From an uncultured Eubacteriales bacterium (GTDB lineage: Bacteria > Bacillota > Clostridia > Oscillospirales > CAG-272), in assembly GCA_900556615.1 (NCBI GenBank), contig USPP01000130.1, positions 1 to 5,639 on the forward strand: a stretch of 5,639 bases of DNA. Reading direction: 5' to 3'. Position numbers and translations under genes: made by a program. Below are positions 1-5,488 of this stretch, piece after piece (the first letter of the stretch is position 1; every line of letters begins with the position of its first letter). The notes under the pieces were generated by a model, which saw only the letters and a program-made list of their open reading frames with translations, did no database searches and was not told the origin of the DNA.

Positions 1-1
1 T

Positions 2-1282
2 GTGATAAGAATTGAGTTCGAGGGTAAAACCAATTACGACAAGTTTTATGAATATCTTGCAAGTCCGATGCTTGTCCCGCTTCGCGAAATCGCAGTAGAT
101 AAGGTTGCGGCAGACTGGTCCTCCAGCTCCTCTATCGTGGTATGCAACGGTCCTTTCTGTGTAAGAACCTATACGCCCGGCGAAAAGCTGGTTCTTGAAC
201 GCAACAGGTATTATTATAGGGATATTGAGGAAGACAGCATTAAAAAGTTCGTAACGCCTTACAGATTGGTTGTTAATTTCAAGAAGAGCGCTTCTGAGAA
301 TCTTACCGATTTGGAAGCAGGTAATATTGTTTATGACGGCGAGCTTCCGCTTGATAAGAGGGCGGAGTACAAGGATAAGGCGGAAGTTTCCGATACGATG
401 TCGGTACTTTCTTATGTGTTCAATACCAAGGTTGCACCGTTTGATAATCCGGATGTCCGCCACGCGCTTTCCCTTGCGATCGACAGAAATGCGATTGTAG
501 ATATTCTCACCTTTGCCAAGCCGGCGGAGGGACTGATCGCTGACGGCGTTTACAATACAAAGTATTCCAAGAAGGGAGCTTCGTTCCGTGATTCCGCAGA
601 AGCTCTTATCTCGGCGAGCGCAGATGTTGAAGCTGCCAAGCAGCTGCTCAATACCGCAGGCGTAAGCGGAGGGGATATTACGATTACTCTCCGTAATAAC
701 GAGGCTGACGTTGCTGTTGCGGAGTATGTAAAGACGGTTTGGGAAGCGCTTGGCTTCAAGGTTACTCTCAATCCTCTTGACTATAAAAAATATACCGACG
801 AAAAGGAATATGACCTGGTTTCCGATCCCTATCTTGAAGCATATGAAGCGGGAGATTTTCAGGTTATATCGGTAGATTATCAGATGCTGACTACCGATGC
901 GTTCCCGAATCTTGCACAGTTCGCGAAGGCTTTTGCAAGCGGAATGATGGATTTGGACAATGTGGGAGATGACGATACATATGAGCTTGCCACTCATGTA
1001 AGCGGATATTATAGCGCTGAATATGACGCTAAGATGGAAGAGGCATTTGCCGAGAAATCCGATCTTGAAAAGAGAGCGGGACTTCTTCATGAGGCGGAAG
1101 CCATACTGATGAATGATATGCCGATTATACCTCTTGTGCAGCTCCAGCAGGCGACGCTTACAACCTCTGATATATCCAAGCTGAGCACAAACTACTTCGG
1201 CGTCGATATCTTTACCAAAGCGGTTTTAAAAAATATCAGCAAGTATCCCGATAACGTCGGATACGAATCAGCCGCTGAATAA
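2..1282 (+). CDS. Peptide ABC transporter substrate-binding protein, family 5 (5' partial)
   Basis: This is the extracytoplasmic binding protein of an Opp/Dpp-type importer, which would capture oligopeptides (or sometimes nickel or sugars) outside the membrane and deliver them to an ABC permease. The visible 426 codons lack the lipoprotein signal peptide and N-terminal lobe; family members usually have about 500-600 residues, so the GTG at the window edge is an internal codon, not a start. Family 5 hallmarks, numbered from the first visible codon, are the segment VVCNGPFCVRTYTPGEKLVL at 46-65 (compare the usual VSNGPFKL..W.PGEKIVL), FDNPDVRHALSLAIDR at 147-162, which is the most diagnostic motif, and DMPIIPL at 372-378 near the C-terminus. 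The reading frame ends at TAA 1280-1282 and is followed by hairpins, so this is the last gene of its unit. No permease or ATPase gene is visible, and the substrate cannot be read from the sequence. Confidence 0.93.
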   Translation: MIRIEFEGKTNYDKFYEYLASPMLVPLREIAVDKVAADWSSSSSIVVCNGPFCVRTYTPGEKLVLERNRYYYRDIEEDSIKKFVTPYRLVVNFKKSASENLTDLEAGNIVYDGELPLDKRAEYKDKAEVSDTMSVLSYVFNTKVAPFDNPDVRHALSLAIDRNAIVDILTFAKPAEGLIADGVYNTKYSKKGASFRDSAEALISASADVEAAKQLLNTAGVSGGDITITLRNNEADVAVAEYVKTVWEALGFKVTLNPLDYKKYTDEKEYDLVSDPYLEAYEAGDFQVISVDYQMLTTDAFPNLAQFAKAFASGMMDLDNVGDDDTYELATHVSGYYSAEYDAKMEEAFAEKSDLEKRAGLLHEAEAILMNDMPIIPLVQLQQATLTTSDISKLSTNYFGVDIFTKAVLKNISKYPDNVGYESAAE

Positions 1283-1292
1283 TCAGTATCCT

Positions 1293-1329
1293 TTCGGGGG
1301 AACCCAGGTTATATTTGGGTTTCCCCGAA
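1293..1329 (+). terminator. Strong hairpin just after the peptide-binding protein gene
   Basis: Arms 1293-1306 and 1316-1329 pair over 14 bp with one G-U, around a 9-nt loop. It begins 11 bp after the stop codon. No T-tract follows, so by itself it may be a 3' stabilising hairpin or a weak terminator. It acts in series with the hairpin at 1358-1380. Confidence 0.7.
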
Positions 1330-1357
1330 GCTGCCCTGTTTGTCTCGTTGTTACGGA

Positions 1358-1385
1358 AACGGTCGGGAGTTCCGTCCGTTTTTTT
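1358..1385 (+). terminator. Intrinsic terminator downstream of the peptide-binding protein gene
   Basis: Arms 1358-1366 (AACGGTCGG) and 1372-1380 (CCGTCCGTT) pair with one internal T-T mismatch and a 5-nt loop, and run into seven Ts (1379-1385). A competing pairing, ACGGAA 1353-1358 with TTCCGT 1370-1375, is also possible. The position and T-tract suit an intrinsic terminator that closes the upstream unit and separates it from the DUF4364 gene. Confidence 0.8.
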
Positions 1386-1434
1386 GTGATTCATGATGTG
1401 TTTGACTTTTATTGAAAGGCGTGGTGTTTTTTAT

Positions 1435-1980
1435 ATGCAGAATCAGCTTAAAGATAAAAACGACATAAAAATCTTCATATTATATTTGCTGCGCCATATC
1501 GGTTATCCGTTGGATTTTGTGAGTATAAACGATATCGTAGTCCAGGATGGCTTCGTTGGATATTTTGACTTTGTCGAATGCTTTGCCGAATTGCTTGAGA
1601 CGGGAAATATCGAGGAAATGAAGAATGACGGTGAAGAAATGTATCGTATAACTCCTCAGGGAATTCATGTTGCTGATACGCTTGACAGCCGTCTGATCAA
1701 TATGATCAAAGAAAAAAGTCTCAAGAGTGCTCTTCGTCTTCTCTCTTTTAAGGAGAGAGGAGCCAAGGTCAAGTTTGACTTTCATACGCTTCAGAACGGT
1801 CGCTTTTCAGCTGAATGTATCATTACAGAAAAGGATGAGGAGATTCTCAATGTTACACTGACGCTTGAGAGCAGTAATCAGCTTGAGCGGATCCGGCATA
1901 ATTTTTACGATAAGCCTGAGGTCGTTTACAGGGGAATTCTTGCTGTTCTGACGGGGGAGGTTAACTATCTGATAGACTGA
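1435..1980 (+). CDS. DUF4364 family protein (putative winged-helix regulator)
   Basis: The 181-residue product resembles the DUF4364 family, a clostridial group of about 170-180 residues with a PadR/MarR-like winged helix; its function is not established. Residues 9-60 look like helices of an N-terminal helix-turn-helix (KIFILYLLRHIGYPLDFVSI, then DIVVQDGFVGYFDFVECFAE). Residues 70-85 (YRITPQGIHVADTL) form the expected wing and following helix. The C-terminal half is mixed alpha/beta with a strand pair near 112-145. There are no membrane segments, signal peptide or catalytic motif, so it should be cytoplasmic. I chose ATG 1435: it gives the family-typical N-terminus, and GAAAGG lies upstream at 1414-1419, although 15 nt is a long spacing. 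ATG 1393 would add 14 residues, lacks a ribosome site and abuts the terminator T-tract. No clear promoter was found in the 50 bp before the start. Target genes are unknown. Confidence 0.82.
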   Translation: MQNQLKDKNDIKIFILYLLRHIGYPLDFVSINDIVVQDGFVGYFDFVECFAELLETGNIEEMKNDGEEMYRITPQGIHVADTLDSRLINMIKEKSLKSALRLLSFKERGAKVKFDFHTLQNGRFSAECIITEKDEEILNVTLTLESSNQLERIRHNFYDKPEVVYRGILAVLTGEVNYLID

Positions 1981-2098
1981 GTGGGCGATTTTGATGAATT
2001 TTATTTCTTGATTTTGTGCAGTATTCGACGGTATTCAACTTGATTTGCCAAATCAAAGAGCATAAATGACAAAAATAGTATATATTTTATGTATAAAA

Positions 2099-2135
2099 TT
2101 CACAATGTCGAAAAAAATGATTTAAAATTTGTGAA
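2099..2135. repeat. Inverted repeat TTCACAA/TTGTGAA upstream of the sigma-factor promoter
   Basis: TTCACAA at 2099-2105 and TTGTGAA at 2129-2135 are exact inverted copies, 30 bp apart centre to centre, and the right arm ends 7 bp before the -35 box. A second near-palindrome lies just before it: ATTTTAT 2084-2090 and ATAAAAT 2093-2099 around GT. The placement would suit an operator or activator site, but the region is AT-rich and 7-bp arms can occur by chance. Confidence 0.3.
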
Positions 2136-2142
2136 AAATGTA

Positions 2143-2170
2143 TTGACATATTCTTTTTTAATGGTATAAT
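2143..2170 (+). promoter_or_regulatory. Near-consensus sigma-A promoter for the SigH-like gene
   Basis: The -35 box TTGACA (2143-2148) and -10 box TATAAT (2165-2170) are both perfect, with a 16-bp spacer and an extended -10 TGG at 2162-2164. Transcription would start near 2177, giving a leader of only about 20 nt that contains GGAGG at 2187-2191, 6 nt before the GTG start. This is the strongest promoter visible in the window. Confidence 0.9.
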
Positions 2171-2197
2171 TATGTTAATGATTCTCGGAGGAATTCG

Positions 2198-2734
2198 GTG
2201 AAAGACGATTTGCTCTTTGCGGCGAAAAACGGAGACAATTCCGCTTTTGCCGAACTGACAAAGAAATACGCTCCGCTCATTGATTCGATGACGGAAAAAT
2301 ATTTCCGTTTGTGTGATGGAACCGCCGAAGGTTATGAAGATCTGCGGCAGGAGGTATTTCTTGCTTTTTATCGTGCGCTTCTTTCTTTCGATTGCGAACA
2401 AGATAAGGTTTCTTTCGGATTATATGCAAAAATCTGCATGAGAAACCGTATGGTAAGTATACTCCGGAAGAGTCGTTCCGAAAAAAAACATAATACGAAA
2501 GCGGAAAAGCTCGGAGAAGCAGTATCAGCCCCGCAGGGTGATTCAATGAATATCAGAGAGATATCGGCGGCGGCGGAGAGACTCCTGACAAAATATGAAA
2601 AAACTGTTTTTTATATGTATCTTGACGGTAAATCGTACAGGGATATTGCTTTATCGCTTGGCAGAAACGAAAAATCTGTCGATAACGCTTTGTTCAGAGC
2701 AAAAGCTAAACTTAGAAGCGGGTACAATATGTGA
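2198..2734 (+). CDS. SigH-like sigma-70 family RNA polymerase sigma factor
   Basis: The 178-residue protein would bind core RNA polymerase and direct it to a dedicated promoter set. Region 2 spans about 16-92: EDLRQEVFLAFYRALLSFD (47-65) matches the core-binding region 2.2, and YAKICMRNRMVSILRKSRSE (85-104 by eye) corresponds to the DNA-melting and -10 recognition part. Region 4 spans about 127-174, with YLDGKSYRDIALSLGRNEKS (141-160) and then VDNALFRAKAKL. The YLDG.SY..I...L....KS.DNAL.R.K.KL pattern is characteristic of Bacillus/Clostridium SigH, the stationary-phase and early-sporulation factor, rather than generic ECF sigmas. At 178 residues it is about 40 shorter than B. subtilis SigH, mostly in the linker between regions 2 and 4. 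GTG 2198 is favoured by GGAGG at 2187-2191 and by the typical N-terminus. It is not beside the usual sigH neighbours (rlmB, secE, nusG), so a paralog is as likely as the orthologue, and no symbol is assigned. No anti-sigma gene is adjacent. Confidence 0.88.
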   Translation: MKDDLLFAAKNGDNSAFAELTKKYAPLIDSMTEKYFRLCDGTAEGYEDLRQEVFLAFYRALLSFDCEQDKVSFGLYAKICMRNRMVSILRKSRSEKKHNTKAEKLGEAVSAPQGDSMNIREISAAAERLLTKYEKTVFYMYLDGKSYRDIALSLGRNEKSVDNALFRAKAKLRSGYNM

Positions 2735-2741
2735 TTTTTCC

Positions 2742-2770
2742 TAAACAATAGATATAGTATAAAATATATT
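2742..2770 (+). promoter_or_regulatory. Candidate promoter for the zinc-ribbon gene leader
   Basis: TAAACA (2742-2747, 4 of 6 to TTGACA) and TATATT (2765-2770, 5 of 6 to TATAAT) are spaced by 17 bp, just after the sigma-factor stop codon at 2734. Transcription would begin near 2777, immediately before the GC-richer, hairpin-forming stretch. Other TATA-like hexamers (2753-2758, 2758-2763) overlap it without good -35 partners, so the exact site is uncertain. Confidence 0.45.
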
Positions 2771-2776
2771 ACATAT

Positions 2777-2887
2777 ATATGCCCTGATAGCTTAACAAAA
2801 GCGTTGAATCCCGGTGATGCAAAGATAGCGGTGGCAATCCGCTTGGGGGTAAAATTATTTTAACCATTTTTAAAGCGAGGTAGCAAA
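2777..2887 (+). ncRNA. Candidate structured 5' leader (possible attenuator) of the zinc-ribbon gene
   Basis: Between the sigma-factor gene and ATG 2888 lies a non-coding stretch with an island of GC-richer sequence inside AT-rich flanks. Folding by hand gives hairpin GCTT 2790-2793 with AAGC 2799-2802; hairpin AGCGG 2827-2831 with CCGCT 2839-2843; and an enclosing helix ATCCC 2808-2812 with GGGGT 2846-2850, which leaves a purine-rich internal loop at 2813-2826. A third hairpin, 2848-2854 with 2858-2865 (one bulge), is followed by five Ts (2867-2871) and resembles a weak intrinsic terminator. The bases 2848-2850 are shared between it and the enclosing helix, so the two are mutually exclusive, as in attenuators. 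The ribosome site GAGG 2877-2880 lies downstream. I do not recognise it as any known riboswitch class, and the fold was not computed. Confidence 0.45.
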
Positions 2888-3163
2888 ATGTACGAAGACA
2901 AGATTCTGAAGTGTAAGGACTGCGGAGAGGAGTTCACTTTCACTGCAGGGGAGCAGGAGTTTTATGCGGAGAGAGGATTCCAGAACGAGCCTCAGAGATG
3001 CAAAAACTGCCGTGATGCAAGAAAGAATTCCGGACAGCTGAGAAAGGAGCTTTTCACTGCTGTTTGTGCGAACTGTGGCAAAGAAGCTCGCGTTCCCTTC
3101 CAGCCCAGAAACGACAGACCTGTATATTGCAGTGAGTGCTTTGCGGCTATGAAGCAGCAATAA
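2888..3163 (+). CDS. Small double zinc-ribbon protein (zf_trcl-like plus CxxC-x17-CxxC)
   Basis: The 91-residue product carries two Cys4 sites. The first is C9/C12 with C38/C41, in a segment matching the 'probable zinc-ribbon domain' found in Clostridia and other anaerobes, which includes the conserved EFTFTAGEQEFYAERGF (15-31). The second is C60/C63 with C81/C84, exactly 17 residues apart, matching the CxxC-x17-CxxC domain with its typical RPVYCSECF ending (77-85). All eight cysteines are present, so both sites should bind zinc. The protein is basic-rich with no signal peptide or membrane segment, and is therefore cytoplasmic. The family has no established function; nucleic-acid or ribosome contact is plausible by analogy with other zinc ribbons but is inference. 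ATG 2888 has GAGG 7 nt upstream. The gene stands alone, with its own candidate promoter and leader and a strong terminator 33 bp after the stop. Confidence 0.92.
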   Translation: MYEDKILKCKDCGEEFTFTAGEQEFYAERGFQNEPQRCKNCRDARKNSGQLRKELFTAVCANCGKEARVPFQPRNDRPVYCSECFAAMKQQ

Positions 3164-3195
3164 TTTCCCCCTTAAACTAAAAATTTAATGAATTC

Positions 3196-3238
3196 AAAAA
3201 AGCCGCAGAAAACGGTTAACGTTTTCTGCGGCTTTTTT
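3196..3238. terminator. Strong, potentially bidirectional intrinsic terminator
   Basis: Arms 3196-3214 and 3220-3238 form a perfect 19-bp stem with a 5-nt loop. The core is GCCGCAGAAAACG, flanked by six As on the left and six Ts on the right, so it can act on transcripts from either side. It closes the zinc-ribbon gene. No convergent gene is visible that would need it on the minus strand. Confidence 0.95.
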
Positions 3239-3743
3239 GTTTTGTAATCTGAAAATTGACCGTTTAAGGGTGTTGGAAAGAAGTGCACTGTTGAACAATC
3301 CGTTCCGCGGTTCTTTTGTATAAAAGATACCGGTGAAGCTTACGGTGAGATTGTGTCACTTACGAAAAAATAAAATGATCACTTTCTCGCTGACGTTTCC
3401 CTTTGCCTAAAAAGATAGGGAACCGTTACCGCATCTGTGGTTGTAAAGCATGTTGTTGCAGATGTACAGAATTGAGCAAACATTGGCTCGGCGGTTATGA
3501 CTTCCGCAATCTTTCTCCGCCGTAGGGGATATATAATATTTCTTTGCAAGTAGGGACTTGTTCTAAACCTCTTTGGAAGCTTTGGAAAATTTCATAAAAT
3601 CTCAAAAATTCGTTTTTATCAGATGTAAAAGGGCATAAACTCTTTAAGCGGGGAGAGGATGGAACTCTGCAAAATAACTTGTATTCTGAATTGAAATTCT
3701 TTTAACTTGATGTAAATTTTGTGCAAAAGTCAAATAGTTGCCC
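3239..3743. other. Long gene-free spacer with several hairpins
   Basis: No reading frame with a credible start, ribosome site and family resemblance was found on either strand. The stretch is not simple AT-rich filler: it contains three inverted repeats. These are 3391-3402 with 3417-3428 (12 positions with one mismatch and one G-U, 14-nt loop), CGGCGG 3489-3494 with CCGCCG 3517-3522 (perfect, 22-nt loop, with an alternative inner GCGG 3491-3494/CCGC 3504-3507), and CAAGT 3547-3551 with ACTTG 3556-3560 (4-nt loop). A perfect TATAAT occurs at 3532-3537 but has no acceptable -35. There is no T-tract after any hairpin. It could hold an unrecognised small RNA, a long leader of the downstream gene, or an eroded gene. 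Confidence 0.5.
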
Positions 3744-3835
3744 ATACAGGTCAAAATTTCCCCCTGTTATTTATGCAAAATGTTGTTATAATATATTTAG
3801 CAAAGTGATTATTGACAATTATACAAGTCAAAATT
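3728..3835. repeat. RGTCAAA direct repeats around the candidate promoter
   Basis: ATACAGGTCAAAATT (3744-3758) and ATACAAGTCAAAATT (3821-3835) are identical at 14 of 15 positions, 77 bp apart. A shorter copy, AGTCAAA, is at 3728-3734, 21 bp (two helical turns) before the GGTCAAA core at 3749-3755. The third box also faces an inverted TTGAC at 3812-3816. The copies bracket the candidate -10 at 3787-3792, an arrangement suited to a regulator of the downstream solute-binding protein gene. No regulator gene is adjacent to suggest which protein would bind. Confidence 0.45.
3764..3792 (+). promoter_or_regulatory. Candidate promoter for the solute-binding lipoprotein gene
   Basis: A perfect -10 TATAAT (3787-3792) with an extended TGT (3784-3786) lies 17 bp after a weak -35, CTGTTA (3764-3769, 3 of 6). 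A weak -35 with an extended -10 suggests an activator-dependent or otherwise regulated promoter. It would start near 3799 and give an AT-rich leader of about 180 nt. A second TATAAT at 3928-3933 lacks a -35. Confidence 0.5.
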
Positions 3836-3981
3836 CAGGTTTATTTGAAAATAATTAATATATTATATTTAGAGTGTGTAAAATAACTGTTTTTTGATTG
3901 TGAATACAATGCTAATGAGTTTGTTAATATAATATATTTTATTATATAGTTTCCCAATTTTATTTTGAATGGAGAAAAATT

Positions 3982-5457
3982 ATGAAGAAAAACAAGATGA
4001 TTGCATTATTGTTATCCGCACTTTTTCTAAGCGGTACGTTTGCCGCGTGTTCAGAACCGACGAAAAAAGGCGACGAGACCTCCGATTCTGGCGGTACGAT
4101 AGCCAATAACCCAGGCGATGGACTTTATGTTGCAGACTATCTTCCTGATACGACCTATAACGACGCGGATTTCCGAGTTCTTACTGTTCCTGATGAATAT
4201 GCCGATATGTATACCGGTTTTATGGCGGATTCCTCTGCGACAGATAAGGTAGTGGCCGCAAGATACAAGCGCAATTCTATGATCGAAGATAAATATAAGG
4301 TAAAGTTCTCAGAGACGCTTGCTCAAAACTGGGAAGAATGCTCGAGCATGCTTGAAACGTATGTTTCTACTAATGACGATGCTTATGAACTCAACATGCT
4401 GATTCAGCGCGAGGCATTTGTGTTTGCGATAGATGGGTATTGCATTCCCACTTCAGAACTGAAATACAATGATCTTACCCAGCCGTGGTATGTACATGAT
4501 GTAAATGATATGATATCGGTGAATGATACTTATTATTTTGCCTACAGTGCTGAATGTTTGAATATGTTTGCTCAGACAAACTGTGTATTCTATAATTTGG
4601 ATAAGGGTGCCGGATTTACACTTTCGGATCCGTATGATATGGTGAAAAACGGTACATGGACCTTTGATACCATGCTTCAATATGCAAAGAGCGCTACAAA
4701 CGATCTTGACTCTGACGGAGTGATAACCGATAACGATTCGGTGGGAATTGCCGGAAGGGGAGATATGATTCATCCTACGCTTTGGATTGGTTCCGGATTT
4801 AAAACCATGGAGAAGGATTCCGATGATTATCCGATATTTACTGCCGCCGATGATGAGAAATTCATTGATTTTCTTACGGTACTCAGCGATAATGTAAAGA
4901 GCGGCGTGATCTTTGATAACACCAAGTATGAATCCCAGAAGTGGCCGGGAGAGGATCAGTCGGTTAGCTCTATGAATACCTTTACGGACGGAACGGCATT
5001 GTTTCTTGTCGGTTCTATCGGAAATACCTTCAATTTGAACGATATGGAGGATGAATTCAGAATACTTCCGTCACCGAAAGCGAGCGAGGATCAGGAATCT
5101 TATCATTCACGGGTAGTGGACGGCTGGATTTATGTTGTCCCCTCAACAAACTCTGTGCTTGATATGACCTCCGTCATTCTTGAGGCGCTTGCGGTAGAGA
5201 GCGCAAATTATGTATATGACGCCTATTATGAGGAAGCACTCGGAAATCGCTATGCAAGAGATGACATCAATAAAGAAATGCTGGATTTGATCAGCGAAAC
5301 AAGGTATTTGGAGCTTGGAGATACGGTATGGCAGGCAGACATAAGAAATCAAATTCTTGAAGTAATCTGGAACGGAACCGGTACATTCAGTTCACTTTTC
5401 AGTTCAAAAGCAGGGCTTATAGAGCTGATAATTGCGAAATATATGAATGCGCTTTGA
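3982..5457 (+). CDS. Extracellular solute-binding lipoprotein (family 1, carbohydrate type)
   Basis: The 491-residue product is a surface-anchored binding protein expected to serve an ABC importer, most likely for sugars or oligosaccharides. Residues 1-22 form a lipoprotein signal peptide (KK-N-K, then a hydrophobic run) ending in FAAC with the lipidated Cys at 23; the -3 position is Phe rather than the usual Leu. Residues 24-52 are a Gly/Ser/Asp-rich linker. The binding fold follows, with the family-typical GTWTFDTMLQYAK (224-236), an EF-hand-like calcium loop DLDSDGVITDND (241-252), and DGTALFLVGSIG (336-347), a segment often seen in MalE-like proteins. The length fits the roughly 450-550 residues of the family. 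GGAG at 3971-3974 lies 7 nt before ATG 3982. No terminator separates it from the next lipoprotein gene, so both probably share a transcript. No permease gene is in the window, so the substrate is unassigned; clostridial genomes often carry many such paralogs. Confidence 0.88.
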   Translation: MKKNKMIALLLSALFLSGTFAACSEPTKKGDETSDSGGTIANNPGDGLYVADYLPDTTYNDADFRVLTVPDEYADMYTGFMADSSATDKVVAARYKRNSMIEDKYKVKFSETLAQNWEECSSMLETYVSTNDDAYELNMLIQREAFVFAIDGYCIPTSELKYNDLTQPWYVHDVNDMISVNDTYYFAYSAECLNMFAQTNCVFYNLDKGAGFTLSDPYDMVKNGTWTFDTMLQYAKSATNDLDSDGVITDNDSVGIAGRGDMIHPTLWIGSGFKTMEKDSDDYPIFTAADDEKFIDFLTVLSDNVKSGVIFDNTKYESQKWPGEDQSVSSMNTFTDGTALFLVGSIGNTFNLNDMEDEFRILPSPKASEDQESYHSRVVDGWIYVVPSTNSVLDMTSVILEALAVESANYVYDAYYEEALGNRYARDDINKEMLDLISETRYLELGDTVWQADIRNQILEVIWNGTGTFSSLFSSKAGLIELIIAKYMNAL

Positions 5458-5488
5458 TCAAGCAGAATAAAATTGAAAGAATAAGCTG

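Noticed and set aside
1393..1434. ATG 1393 or 1396 as start of the DUF4364 gene.
   Set aside because: No ribosome site precedes it, it directly abuts the terminator T-tract, and the added 14 residues do not look like the family N-terminus.
2020..2039. Tandem 10-mer AGTATTCGAC/GGTATTCAAC after the DUF4364 gene.
   Set aside because: Only two imperfect copies, with no link to a promoter or a palindrome; probably coincidence.
2040..2056. Hairpin TTGATTT/AAATCAA after the DUF4364 gene as a terminator.
   Set aside because: A weak AT-rich stem with a 3-nt loop and no T-tract; not enough for an intrinsic terminator.
2816..2827. GATGCAAAGATA resembles the GACGCAAAGCTA core of c-di-GMP-I (GEMM) riboswitches.
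   Set aside because: The obligatory upstream GGGCAAAC segment, the GAAA-capped stem and the tetraloop receptor are not found in the expected arrangement; the match is short and could be chance.
2870..3160. Open frame on the minus strand opposite the zinc-ribbon gene.
   Set aside because: It overlaps a gene with eight perfectly spaced cysteines and has no recognisable motif or ribosome site of its own.
3812..3817. Perfect TTGACA that could be a -35 box for the solute-binding protein gene.
   Set aside because: No -10-like hexamer occurs at 16-18 bp; the nearest TTTATT is 22 bp away.
3928..3933. TATAAT close to the solute-binding protein gene as an alternative -10.
   Set aside because: The sequence 16-18 bp upstream matches TTGACA at two positions at most, and the surroundings are a low-complexity A/T tract where TATAAT is expected by chance.
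3857..3938. 12-bp inverted repeat AATATATTATAT (3857-3868) and ATATAATATATT (3927-3938).
   Set aside because: Composed only of A and T inside a very AT-rich spacer, so such a match carries little weight.
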